From assembly GCA_964504665.1 (NCBI GenBank), contig CAZDEH010000003.1, positions 8,575 through 72,574 on the forward strand: a DNA stretch of 64,000 nucleotides. The letters are read 5' to 3'. This stretch comes from STC-54 sp964504665 (lineage in GTDB: Bacteria > Patescibacteriota > Microgenomatia > Daviesbacterales > UBA10151). Position 1 is the first letter of the stretch. Each line of letters opens with the position of its first letter. A model generated the notes under the pieces. It was not told the DNA's origin, ran no database searches, and saw only the letters and a list, made by a program, of their open reading frames with translations. Below, in pieces: positions 34,541 through 42,811 of this stretch. The position numbers and the translations under genes are program-made.

Positions 34541-35107
34541 ATGTCAGATGATACACAAGAAAATGTACAAGAAGAAAAAATTGAAGAAGCTGTAGAACAA
34601 GCAACTGAATCTGCTGAAGAAGCTAAAGAGGCTGTTGAAGAAGTTAAAGAAACAGTCGCAGAGATTAAAGAGGAAATCAAAACAGACGCACCAAAAACTT
34701 CCAAAAAAGCTTCTAAAGCAGTTTCTAAAGACTTAGAAAAAATTATTGAGCAAATTGAAAAATTGACAGTTTTAGAACTGGCTGATTTAGTTCATGCCTT
34801 AGAAGAAAAGTTTGGTGTGAGTGCCGCTGCTCCTATGGCAGTAGCTACTGCAGGCGCTGCTCCAGCTAATGGCGCAGAACCAGTGGAAGAAAAAACTACC
34901 TTTAATGTCATTTTAAGCTCTGGTGGAGCTAACAAAATAGCTGCTATTAAAGCAGTGAGAGAAATTGTACCAACACTTGGCTTAAAAGAAGCGAAAGATT
35001 TAGTTGAAGCTGCTCCAAAACCAGTCTTAGAAAGTGTTAACAAAGCTACAGCTGAAGAAGCAAAGGCAAAATTAACAGCAGCTGGTGCAACCGTAGAATT
35101 ACAGTAA
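34541..35107 (+). CDS. rplL: Ribosomal protein bL12 (L7/L12) with acidic extension
   Basis: The 188-residue protein is longer than the usual 120. Residues 1-65 are an extra Glu-rich segment (IEEAVEQATESAEEAKEAVE). The dimerisation domain follows (LEKIIEQIEKLTVLELADLVH), then the Ala-rich hinge, and then the C-terminal domain with FNVILSSGGANKIAAIKAVRE and GLKEAKDLVEAAPK. The C-terminal domain recruits translational GTPases. The start at 34541 follows the rplJ stop by 4 bp. An upstream in-frame start at 34493 would lie inside rplJ. Confidence 0.95.
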   Translation: MSDDTQENVQEEKIEEAVEQATESAEEAKEAVEEVKETVAEIKEEIKTDAPKTSKKASKAVSKDLEKIIEQIEKLTVLELADLVHALEEKFGVSAAAPMAVATAGAAPANGAEPVEEKTTFNVILSSGGANKIAAIKAVREIVPTLGLKEAKDLVEAAPKPVLESVNKATAEEAKAKLTAAGATVELQ

Positions 35108-35122
35108 ACCTTGCAATCAATT

Positions 35123-35175
35123 AAGCTTCTGGATATGAGTTTTTAGATCTAAAATCCATAACAGAAGCTTTTTTG
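35123..35175 (+). terminator. Terminator of rplJ-rplL
   Basis: AAGCTTCTG (35123-35131) pairs with CAGAAGCTT (35162-35170), which runs into a T tract. An inner weaker helix is GGAT with ATCC. Confidence 0.8.
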
Positions 35176-35214
35176 TATTTCTGAGGCTCCAATGAAAAAT
35201 AGATTCTAAAACTG

Positions 35215-35243
35215 TTGACAAGTACCCTATAACATGGTAAGAT
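35215..35243 (+). promoter_or_regulatory. Promoter of the gene at 35254
   Basis: TTGACA (35215-35220), a 17-bp spacer and TAAGAT (35238-35243) are present. The ATG follows 10 nt later, so the mRNA should be leaderless. Confidence 0.6.
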
Positions 35244-35253
35244 TCTGACTATT

Positions 35254-35940
35254 ATGATTGAGAGAGCTTTTGAAGAAGCACAATTACATCAGGATAATAA
35301 AGGAAACGCTACTAGGCGGTTTGCTATTGAGCAAGCTTGGAATCTATTAAGAGCTGCTGGGGTAACTGATCCTGCTATTACCGATCAGGCTGTAGCTACA
35401 AGACTCCAAAGAGCAGTAGAATCTCTATATTTTATCACTGAAGGATTGGGAGTAAGAAGCATTCTGGATATTGGGGGTAAGTCAGTAGATCGACTAGAAG
35501 CTGATGTCAAAAGGGTAAGAAATATAGGCGGATATGCTTCAGATGTGGTGCATAATCCTAAATTTACGACTCTTGAGAAAGTTACACCCATAGAAATAAT
35601 TAAACTACCAGTTTCTGCTTTAGGATTGGATGGTACTCCTACTACCAAACAAGTTCTTGGAAGAATCCCACAATGTAGAGTAGGAGATATGGCTTTAGAG
35701 CTTTGTCCTGTAGAAGTAGGACTACATCTGGCGATAAAAGATACAGAACAACCTTTAAGTGACTGTTACTATATTATGCACGAACCAATTCCCGACCGTC
35801 ACGGCTCTCCGCTCGTGTTCGGGCTGGAGCGTGACGCTCGCGGACTTTGGTTGAGCGTTTCTTGGGCTAGACCTGACCGCAGGTGGCTTCCTGAGTATCA
35901 GTTAGTTTGTGCTCTCCGAAGGTTGCAGTACTGCGTTTGA
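35254..35940 (+). CDS. Hypothetical soluble protein with GC-rich 3' end
   Basis: I do not recognise this 228-residue protein. The N-terminal half is helical (TRRFAIEQAWNLLRAAGV). A mixed segment with SILDIGGKSVDRL follows. The last 50 residues (HEPIPDRHGSPLVFGLERDA onward) are encoded by DNA clearly richer in G and C than the rest (about 35790-35890). That could reflect an inserted element or a recombined 3' end. It is a single gene with a near-leaderless promoter. Confidence 0.5.
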   Translation: MIERAFEEAQLHQDNKGNATRRFAIEQAWNLLRAAGVTDPAITDQAVATRLQRAVESLYFITEGLGVRSILDIGGKSVDRLEADVKRVRNIGGYASDVVHNPKFTTLEKVTPIEIIKLPVSALGLDGTPTTKQVLGRIPQCRVGDMALELCPVEVGLHLAIKDTEQPLSDCYYIMHEPIPDRHGSPLVFGLERDARGLWLSVSWARPDRRWLPEYQLVCALRRLQYCV

Positions 35941-36293
35941 ACAATAAACTGTCTTAAGAAAAAGTACTTTTCTTTTGGAATCTATCACATAAGGTACAGC
36001 ATAAGCATATTCTTCTCTCTTTATTACCAATATTCTTTGGTAAGTATATTTTTTATTAGCATGTATTAAATCATCTATTATCTTTTTTCTTCAATAGTAA
36101 CGATAACATCCTCAAGCCCTATCTATCTCGTTTCTTTTAGTAACAGATTTTTCTCCTCAGAGAACTCAATTCTATAACCTTAAAAAGGTTTCAAGCTTTG
36201 CTTATAACCTTTATAATTCACAAGTATATTATACTTTTTTGTACATACTTTATCAATACTAAAAGAGGAACTTCTTTAGTATTTCCCAGTAGC

Positions 36294-36392
36294 GTCATTG
36301 CGAGGAGGGAGTATCCAACCGACATGGCAATCTTCCGGGCAAAATGATTAATATCCTGCCATGGAAGATTCCTCGGTTGCACTCGGAATGAC
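36294..36392. repeat. MITE-like imperfect palindrome of about 100 bp
   Basis: The ends are GTCATT and AATGAC. Inner pairs include AATCTTCC with GGAAGATT and CATGGCA with TGCCATG, and CCAACCGA with TCGGTTG. The ends and the GCGAGGAG-like start recall a short non-coding palindromic element known from many bacterial genomes. The remainder of 35941-36432 is AT-rich with no gene. Confidence 0.75.
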
Positions 36393-36432
36393 AAATCTGC
36401 CGGGAAGAACTAATTAGTTACTACAACGGAGG

Positions 36433-37386
36433 TTATGGAAGCAAACCGACATCTCTGAGGATTTTAGTGAGTTTTGAATAATCAAACACATTAACTACCC
36501 CATCTTGATTCATGTCTGCTTTCAGAGTACCTTGACCTTGACTACCCCAGGCAGAAAGAAGCACACTTAAATCCTGCAAGTCTACTTTTGTGTCCTGATT
36601 AACATCTCCTTCCAGAGACCCTATTGGAGTAGGGGTTAAGGTAGGAGAAGGCAACACCTCTATCGTGGGAGTCACAGTTGATGAAGGAGATGCAATCGGC
36701 GTTTCCCCCAAAATTTTGATAGTGACTCCTGTTTTGGAAGATAAAATATTGGCATTATCCGAGTTTCGATAAATTGTGGAAGTATCATTAAAGGAAATAG
36801 TAGCCTCCCCAGGAGATTTAGGGGTAAAAATTACATCTGCCATAGCAGAACCGCTTGATTCAGGCTGTGACTGAAAACCAGGGTTAGGCACACCTCCTAC
36901 TAAACTAACAGATCCGGTCTCGTTATCAATAGTGTTTTCCACCCAATTACTAATAAACCAATTTTTGATAAACCCACTTGCTGTGGCTTCTGATCGGAGG
37001 TCAATACTTTTAGCCTGAAGAATATTGTTGGGAAATTTTAATTTGGCTACAAATAGATTTGCACTGTCATTATCTGATTTAACTAAAACAGATACCTTAA
37101 TTTGGCCTCCCAGGGTAGCTTCTGTAGGACTTGCATTTAAAATAAAGCTAGCACCGTGTGAGGATACCGGGGGCACCTGAGGCTCTTCCTGGGGCTTTGG
37201 CTTTGCTTTTAAAAAATATGCTGCACCTAAAATTACTATAAGAAGCAACAATATACCAACTGCCAGAATCATTTTTTTTGGAATAACAGCACTGGGTTTT
37301 TTCTTTATACCAGGATCTATGAGAGTTGTTTGGGGCAGTTGTTGATCCATTAATTTAAGTATAGGAGGCATGGCGTGGTTTCGCAA
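36433..37386 (-). CDS. Anchored cohesin-like and dockerin-like surface protein
   Basis: The 317-residue protein has a membrane helix at about residues 37-60 and a cohesin-like beta domain at about 78-228 (SFILNASPTEATLGGQIKVS onward, DVIFTPKSPGEATISF). A Pro/Thr linker follows, then two dockerin-like calcium repeats: GDVNQDTKVDLQDLSVLL near 263 and ADMNQDGVVNVFDYSKL near 290. Both repeats keep the Asp/Asn calcium ligands. Carrying both modules would let it chain to copies of itself or to the dockerin protein at 30666. The start is uncertain; ATGs at 37371 and 37350 are alternatives. Confidence 0.75.
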   Translation of the reverse strand: MRNHAMPPILKLMDQQLPQTTLIDPGIKKKPSAVIPKKMILAVGILLLLIVILGAAYFLKAKPKPQEEPQVPPVSSHGASFILNASPTEATLGGQIKVSVLVKSDNDSANLFVAKLKFPNNILQAKSIDLRSEATASGFIKNWFISNWVENTIDNETGSVSLVGGVPNPGFQSQPESSGSAMADVIFTPKSPGEATISFNDTSTIYRNSDNANILSSKTGVTIKILGETPIASPSSTVTPTIEVLPSPTLTPTPIGSLEGDVNQDTKVDLQDLSVLLSAWGSQGQGTLKADMNQDGVVNVFDYSKLTKILRDVGLLP

Positions 37387-37476
37387 CTCTTTAAGATCCG
37401 GAACACTTTAATAGCTCTTTTGCGATCAATTAACTACTTTAAATATATCTTTTCTATCTAATATTAAGTTCTACTC

Positions 37477-37506
37477 TTGACACTGTCTGAAGATGTGTGA
37501 TATAAA
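37477..37506 (+). promoter_or_regulatory. Promoter of the excisionase-like gene
   Basis: TTGACA (37477-37482), an 18-bp spacer and TATAAA (37501-37506) are present. The position rules out the longer start at 37493, which lies inside the promoter, and supports the ATG at 37517. Confidence 0.65.
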
Positions 37507-37516
37507 TTTTACTAGT

Positions 37517-37732
37517 ATGGCAGAGAAAATTTCACTCGAAAATCTCCCGGATTTATTAACAGTCAAAGAAGTAGCAGAAGTACTGCGTGTTTCTCCACTC
37601 ACTATAAAAAGGTGGGGTAAAAGAGGAAAACTTCCTGCTATTAGAATCAATTCCAGAGGTGATAGAAGATATAAGAAAGAAGCTGTTCTTTGGCTCTTAG
37701 GAATTACTCAGAAAGTAGCTTCTGTTGTTTAA
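37517..37732 (+). CDS. Small excisionase/MerR-type DNA-binding protein
   Basis: The protein has 71 residues. The helix-turn-helix LTVKEVAEVLRVSPLTIKRW is followed by GKLPAIRINSRGDRRYKKEAV, the wing of excisionase-like and MerR-like proteins. There is no effector domain. It could control a neighbouring gene or act as an excisionase, but no integrase is nearby. It shares this motif type with the two N-terminal domains of the large protein at 51091-53715 (VNPDTLRNWEKQGRL). Confidence 0.75.
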   Translation: MAEKISLENLPDLLTVKEVAEVLRVSPLTIKRWGKRGKLPAIRINSRGDRRYKKEAVLWLLGITQKVASVV

Positions 37733-38010
37733 TTAAAACTATATAAAAAAGGGGGTTCTCTCAAAAAGACAGTTCGCTCACTTTAACTGACGGAATAATT
37801 CTTAGTGGCAAACCTGTCAAGGTCAGTTTTAGTAGCAAAAACTGTTTTTAAGTTTTTTAACATCAATATCAGTAATCATAAAAAATAATATACCAAAAAA
37901 AAGTTGTAATATCCAAGAGAGACAAAAGAGATTAAAATTATTTGACTAAATCAGCACTCGGAATAATATATTGCTAATACTACTAGATTAGATTTTTGGG
38001 AGAGTGTAAA

Positions 38011-38520
38011 CTACACCGTAGAGATCTGGGGATGGATATGATAGTTAGGATTTGGCTCAAATCCCACCTCACCCTTTTTATCTATGATATAGTATGCCAA
38101 ACCATGTTTATCTTTAATATCTTTTATACTATTTTCCTGTACCCCTAACGGTGAATTTTCAATCACCACTAAATAATTTTTACCGACATTAGCAATAGTG
38201 TGTCCATACCCTGCGGGAATTTCAACTATGGATGTGGGTCTTAACCCCACTATTCTAATTTCTTTAGCTTCCCCATTATCATCATTTCTTTGCATAATCA
38301 AAACTCCTTGACCATATACAACATGATAAATTTCCACCTCTTTATAATTATGAAAGTGACCATAAATTTTATTAAACTCTATTCCGTTAACACCAGGACT
38401 AATGATAATAATATTTTGTCCCCCTTCTCCGGATATTATAAAATACGGTTCTTTTACCCCCGGAGCTTTGTCATCCATTAGTACATCTTTAAGTTCTTGG
38501 TGAGTACAGGCAGTAATCAT
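38011..38520 (-). CDS. Cupin-type glucose-6-phosphate isomerase
   Basis: The 169-residue protein has the cupin metal motif KIYGHFHNYKEVEIYHVVYGQG (in part), with the two His and the Glu. The second cupin motif IPAGYGHTIANVG follows. The order and spacing match the archaeal-type phosphoglucose isomerase, which interconverts glucose-6-P and fructose-6-P with a bound metal. It differs from the common Pgi family. It lies 32 bp from a GT26 glycosyltransferase gene on the same strand, which suggests a link to sugar supply for the envelope. Confidence 0.75.
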   Translation of the reverse strand: MITACTHQELKDVLMDDKAPGVKEPYFIISGEGGQNIIIISPGVNGIEFNKIYGHFHNYKEVEIYHVVYGQGVLIMQRNDDNGEAKEIRIVGLRPTSIVEIPAGYGHTIANVGKNYLVVIENSPLGVQENSIKDIKDKHGLAYYIIDKKGEVGFEPNPNYHIHPQISTV

Positions 38521-38552
38521 TTCCTTACTATTTCAGCTTACACAAACCAAAT

Positions 38553-39266
38553 CTATTTAGTCAAGACTAACCATAAAAATTTTATCAAAACAGATTGTCT
38601 TTTAACTCTCCACGGTTGAAGTATTAGTCTAAATAACCACTCCAAACCTAATACCCTCATCCCCCATGGGGCTCTTAATACTTTTCCTGATAGATAATCA
38701 AAAGCGCCTCCTATCCCTATTGCCACTTTAACAGGCAATTTATCCAGGTTGTTAACGATCCACTTTTCCTGCTTAATATGACCAAAACCTACAAATAAAA
38801 TATCTACACGTAATTTCCTGTGTTTATCACTGGAAAACAAGGCAGTCTCCTTACCATTCTTATCAACCATAGGACCATCTTCTGCATATAATATCTTCAG
38901 TTTTTGATATTTTTTCCGTAAGCGCTCAGCAGCCTTCTTTGCTACTCCCTTTTTACCACCTAAAAAGCCTACACTAAAGCCCTTATCGGCTAAAACAAGA
39001 CAAAGTTTTTCCATCAAATCAATACCAGTAGTGGTGTGTTTAATACTTCTTGATAACTTTAAACCTACCCCATCAGGAATAGCTAAATCAGCTCTGTTTA
39101 GAATCTCTTTAAATTCGGAATCTGTTTGGGCAGCCATAATAAATTCAGGATTTGGAGTAACTACATATCTTTTTTTATCTGACTTCAACCAGTTTATCAC
39201 TATATCAACGGCTTCCTTCAAAGAAACGTCGTCAATGTTTACTCCCAGAATATTTACTTTTTCCAT
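38553..39266 (-). CDS. WecG/TagA/CpsF-family glycosyltransferase (GT26)
   Basis: The 237-residue protein has the family signature TPNPEFIMAAQTD near residue 37. It also has ADLAIPDGVGLKLSRS, SVGFLGGKKGVAKKAA, and the C-terminal QEKWIVNN, GIGGAFDYLSGKVLRAP. These enzymes transfer a sugar such as ManNAc to a lipid-linked acceptor at the membrane. The length is normal. It is co-oriented with the phosphoglucose isomerase gene and divergent from mreB. Confidence 0.88.
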   Translation of the reverse strand: MEKVNILGVNIDDVSLKEAVDIVINWLKSDKKRYVVTPNPEFIMAAQTDSEFKEILNRADLAIPDGVGLKLSRSIKHTTTGIDLMEKLCLVLADKGFSVGFLGGKKGVAKKAAERLRKKYQKLKILYAEDGPMVDKNGKETALFSSDKHRKLRVDILFVGFGHIKQEKWIVNNLDKLPVKVAIGIGGAFDYLSGKVLRAPWGMRVLGLEWLFRLILQPWRVKRQSVLIKFLWLVLTK

Positions 39267-39363
39267 TTTTAAACAGTATATTTATCTATTATACATTATA
39301 CATTCTGACATATTTAATATATCTTGTGACATGGTGAATGCTAAGGTATAGTGCAAATGTATC

Positions 39364-40386
39364 ATGTTTAACTTTGGAAAACGTATTGCTATTGATCTTG
39401 GAACAGCTAACAGTTTGGTCTATGTGGCAGGAGAAGGAATCATTCTGAACGAACCCACTGTGGTGGCTGTAGGGACGGATGATAACCGGGTTTTGGCTGT
39501 GGGGAATGAAGCCAAAGAGATGCTCGGCCGAACTCCTGGTAATATCACGGCTTCAAGACCGATGCGAGACGGTGTGATTGCCGATTATGTTATTACTGAA
39601 GCAATGCTGCGCTATTTTATCGATAAGGTTTGCGGTCACTCTCGGCTTTTTAAGCCGGAGGTAATGATTTGTGTTCCGGCCGGAGTCACCTCAGTTGAGC
39701 GAAGAGCGGTGTTGGATGCCACTCTCTCAGCCGGTGCCAAAACTGCTTACCTTATTGATGAACCACTTGCAGCCGCAATTGGTGCCAAAATCCCCATTGC
39801 CAATCCTTCTGGCAATATGATCGTGGATATAGGTGGAGGTACTGCTGAGGCAGCTGTGATCTGTTTGGGAGGTGTTGTTGTTCACTCTTCTATCCGTGTT
39901 GGTGGAAATAAGATTGATGAGGCTATTGCCTCTGCTATCAGGAAAAAATACAGTTTGATTATAGGAGAAAATCAGGCTGAAGACGTAAAAATTAAAATTG
40001 CCTCTGCCATCCCTATCAAAAGAACCCAGGATGAGAAAACTATGGAAGTCCGTGGTAGAGATAGTATTACCGGACTTCCCAGAACTATCATACTTTCAAC
40101 ATCCGAGGTTCATGAGATGATCGAATCCGCTGTTTTAAAAATTATTTCCGCGGTCAAAGGAGTTTTAGAACAAACTCCTCCGGAGTTAGCCTCAGATATT
40201 ATTGATAAAGGAATCGTTCTATCCGGAGGTACAGCACTTCTTTGTAATCTGGACAAATTAATGACTTCGGCAACAGGTGTCCCTTGTCATGTGGCTGAAA
40301 ACCCTTTGATGTGTGTAGCTTACGGCACAGGTATGGCCTTAGAAAATCTGGATTTGTATAAGCGTTCAGTCAGCTCAAAACGCTGA
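39364..40386 (+). CDS. mreB: Rod-shape actin homologue MreB
   Basis: The 340-residue protein is of standard length. It has the actin-fold motifs phosphate 1 AIDLGTANSLVYV, phosphate 2 NMIVDIGGGTAEAAVI, adenosine motif IVLSGGTALLCNLD, and LIDEPLAAAIG. MreB filaments guide cell-wall synthesis under the membrane. MreC and MreD are not in the window. Base composition is noticeably higher in G and C than in neighbouring genes. Confidence 0.96.
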   Translation: MFNFGKRIAIDLGTANSLVYVAGEGIILNEPTVVAVGTDDNRVLAVGNEAKEMLGRTPGNITASRPMRDGVIADYVITEAMLRYFIDKVCGHSRLFKPEVMICVPAGVTSVERRAVLDATLSAGAKTAYLIDEPLAAAIGAKIPIANPSGNMIVDIGGGTAEAAVICLGGVVVHSSIRVGGNKIDEAIASAIRKKYSLIIGENQAEDVKIKIASAIPIKRTQDEKTMEVRGRDSITGLPRTIILSTSEVHEMIESAVLKIISAVKGVLEQTPPELASDIIDKGIVLSGGTALLCNLDKLMTSATGVPCHVAENPLMCVAYGTGMALENLDLYKRSVSSKR

Positions 40387-40437
40387 CTTCTCGCTTGCGA
40401 CAAGAGTCTTAAAAAAAGTGTATCAACCAAAAGATAG

Positions 40438-41628
40438 ATGAAAATAGGTTTTGATGGATCCCGTGCTTTTTTCAATAATAAGACCGGCACGGAAAATTAT
40501 TCCTTTCAACTCTTAAAACACCTAGCTAAAATTGACAGTAAAAACCAATATATCATTTATTTAAGACCTTTAGCCTCGCAAGGACCAGCCTTGCAAGGCT
40601 GGCCGACTAATTTCCATTTTACTATGATTCCTTATTCAAGACTATGGACTCAATTTGGCTTAGCTCAACAAACTTTTAAAGATAAAATTGATGTGCTATT
40701 TGTTCCTGCCCACACACTCCCCTTAATTAGAAAACCCGGACTTAAAACTGTAGTCACAGTACATGACTTAGGTGCAGAGTACTTACCACAAACTCATCAA
40801 TTAAAACAAAGGGTATATTTAAAATTGATAACTGATTTTCAACTTAAATCTGCCGGATATCTTATTGCCGTATCAAGGAATACTAAAGATGATCTGGTGA
40901 AAAAAGTCCATATTAATCCTAATAAAATCACTGTTATATATGAAGGATATGATAAAACAGCATTTAAACCCTTAAAAACTGATGAATTAAAAGATACTTT
41001 AAACTATTACGATTTAGAAAGAGATAGATATTTCTTATTTGTGGGAACCATCCAACCAAGAAAGAATTTAGAAAGGTTAATTAAAGCTTTTGCTAATTTT
41101 TTAGCGGGTGGTGCGAGCCGGGGCGCCCCATATTTTTATTATGGGGCTGGCGAGCAACAGGACCCGTTAAAGCCCCGAACAAAAAAAATACAACTTATCC
41201 TAACTGGTTCTAAAGGTTGGCTTTCAGAAGAAATTTATGAACTTCCTAAAAAGCTTGGTATCGAAAATCAAGTGAAGTTTTTAGGCTATGTTCCTGACAA
41301 GAATTTACCGGCGCTTTACAGCGGAGCTACCGCCTTACTTTTCCCTTCCTTATTTGAAGGTTTTGGACTACCTCTACTTGAAGCTATGGCTTGTGGAACA
41401 CCGGTTTTAACATCTAATCTTTCTTCTATGCCGGAGATTTCAGGAAAAGCAGCACTCCTTGTAGATCCTTACTCTGAAGAACAAATCGCGCAAGGAATTA
41501 ATAGGCTATTTTACGATCAAAAACTAAAAAATCAGCTGAAAAAACTGGGAATTGCGCAAGCCCAAAAATATTCCTGGGAAAGATGTGCTGAGGAAACCTT
41601 AAAACTACTTGAAGCTACTTCAGATTAA
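40438..41628 (+). CDS. Glycosyltransferase family 4 protein
   Basis: The 396-residue protein is a GT-B enzyme. The N-terminal acceptor domain has TVVTVHDLGAEYLP. The donor domain has GTIQPRKNLERLIKAF, KFLGYVPDKNLPALYSGA and FPSLFEGFGLPLLEAMACGTPV, which carries the EX7E motif. Two short stretches unlike relatives are encoded by palindromic repeats. LASQGPALQGWP (40573-40599) follows IIYLRP, and GGASRGAPYFYYGAGEQQDP (41106-41165) lies within the loop after LIKAFANF. It overlaps the next gene by 14 bp, tail to tail. Confidence 0.9.
   Translation: MKIGFDGSRAFFNNKTGTENYSFQLLKHLAKIDSKNQYIIYLRPLASQGPALQGWPTNFHFTMIPYSRLWTQFGLAQQTFKDKIDVLFVPAHTLPLIRKPGLKTVVTVHDLGAEYLPQTHQLKQRVYLKLITDFQLKSAGYLIAVSRNTKDDLVKKVHINPNKITVIYEGYDKTAFKPLKTDELKDTLNYYDLERDRYFLFVGTIQPRKNLERLIKAFANFLAGGASRGAPYFYYGAGEQQDPLKPRTKKIQLILTGSKGWLSEEIYELPKKLGIENQVKFLGYVPDKNLPALYSGATALLFPSLFEGFGLPLLEAMACGTPVLTSNLSSMPEISGKAALLVDPYSEEQIAQGINRLFYDQKLKNQLKKLGIAQAQKYSWERCAEETLKLLEATSD
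40573..40599. repeat. In-frame palindrome (LASQG type) inside a glycosyltransferase gene
   Basis: Arms GCCTCGCAAGG and CCTTGCAAGGC enclose the loop ACCAG. The arms are identical to those in the PBP gene (21556-21582) and the reading frame is the same, with a different loop. Confidence 0.8.
41106..41165. repeat. GASRGAP-type repeat, coding copy
   Basis: The left part GGGTGGTGCGAGCCGGGGCG continues to CCCCAT, and the right part starts ATGGGGCTGGCGAGCAACAG and ends GACCC. The same ends occur in the intergenic copy at 48885-48965, with a different centre. The GCCCCAT and ATGGGGC parts pair. Confidence 0.8.
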
Positions 41629-42808
41629 TTCCAAATAAATTTGGGATTGTGGCTGTTGGGGTATTAAAGGTAGTTAAAACCACCAACCTACTAGAATCTA
41701 ACCAGGGAAAAACGTTTACATCTTCAAATTTACCGGCAAAAATAGCTGATATATTTAATCCATCATACTCCCCTATACTGATTTTATCCTCCAGAATTAA
41801 GATTATATGCCTAGAATCAGGTAACCAATAATATGCTTTTGCCTCAAGTAAATCAAACTCTTTATTAGTCATCAGATCATAAACTTTAAAGCCTTTAAGC
41901 AAGTCTCCAGTCTTCAGATTCGTCCCGATTTTATCGGAACTGTCAGCTTTCAGACTACCAGTTATTATTTTTGATTCATCAGGAGACCATTTTAAAACAG
42001 CGGAGCTAGACGCAATCTGTTGAATTTTTAAATTAGGAATAAGTGCTAGTCTTACCTCATCCTTAATCTTTTGATCTTCATCCCAACCCTTCAGTGTATT
42101 TTCAATCAAAGGAGTTATATCTTTTAAATCACTGAGCGAGGTTTGATAGTCAGCAGATATCAAAAAATTTCTGGCAGCAGCATCACCTACTACTCCCCCT
42201 TCTTGCATAGTTACTAACAGTTGTTTGGAATCCGGTGACCATTTAAAAGTGCTTTTCGAAAAATCCAAGGTAGTCGTTGAAATAACTACTTGATGAGGTT
42301 CTGCTCCTCTGTTAAATGATAAGGGTTGTGTGGTCATAGTCCAAACCCAAATACCTCCTTTTTGCCTTGAATGCTGATCAGAGGTTAAAGGGACAGCAAA
42401 GACAAGTTTCTGCCCATCCGGAGATAATATTGGATTTATCACACCGTTATAGGTTAGGGGATAAATGGTGGGTAAAGCAGGAAATAGCGTGGCTTTAATC
42501 TCCGAAACTATTCCCTCTTTAACCTCAATATTTTTTTCCCAGGGGATAAACCCTTCTTTAATAAGTTTAATGTTATAAGATTTAGGAGTCAGTTGTGAAA
42601 GAGTCGCATTTGTAGCAGTAGCCAAATGCCCGTCTATATAGACTGAAGCTCCATCAGGAACTGAGGTAGCTGTAATAATACCTGTTCCTGATATCCTTTT
42701 CTCTGTAGGAGAAAAAGTATAACCCTTACTTAGATATATCGTTATCCCGGCAATAATCCCAATAAATAATATTGTGGCTAATGTAATAACAAACCTCTTA
42801 CTAATCAT
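41615..42808 (-). CDS. Anchored PEGA-domain protein with propeller-like part
   Basis: The 397-residue protein has an N-terminal membrane helix (about residues 7-26). A PEGA domain follows (about 43-110), with ATSVPDGASVYIDGHLAT and YNIKLIKEGFIPWEKNIEV. The rest is beta-rich with TolB/WD-like blades (NPILSPDGQKLVFAV, FKWSPDSKQLLVT, LKWSPDESKIITGS). PEGA domains occur on surface proteins. One linker (SSDKIGTNLKTGD) is encoded by a heptad/palindrome repeat at 41902-41957. It starts 3 bp after the sortase stop and probably shares its transcript. Confidence 0.75.
   Translation of the reverse strand: MISKRFVITLATILFIGIIAGITIYLSKGYTFSPTEKRISGTGIITATSVPDGASVYIDGHLATATNATLSQLTPKSYNIKLIKEGFIPWEKNIEVKEGIVSEIKATLFPALPTIYPLTYNGVINPILSPDGQKLVFAVPLTSDQHSRQKGGIWVWTMTTQPLSFNRGAEPHQVVISTTTLDFSKSTFKWSPDSKQLLVTMQEGGVVGDAAARNFLISADYQTSLSDLKDITPLIENTLKGWDEDQKIKDEVRLALIPNLKIQQIASSSAVLKWSPDESKIITGSLKADSSDKIGTNLKTGDLLKGFKVYDLMTNKEFDLLEAKAYYWLPDSRHIILILEDKISIGEYDGLNISAIFAGKFEDVNVFPWLDSSRLVVLTTFNTPTATIPNLFGINLK
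41902..41957. repeat. Heptanucleotide array with central palindrome, coding
   Basis: Eight 7-nt units (AGTCTCC, AGTCTTC, AGATTCG, TCCCGAT, TTTATCG, GAACTGT, CAGCTTT, CAGACTA) are present. CCGAT and ATCGG form a central hairpin. The unit style is that of the rplJ leader array. It is in frame with the PEGA protein. Confidence 0.55.
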
Positions 42809-42811
42809 TAG

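Noticed and set aside
37733..38010. Intergenic stretch with GACAGTT and AACTG-type repeats
   Set aside because: Weak pairing (AAAACTG with CAGTTTT) and no promoter or terminator, so no RNA gene can be claimed.
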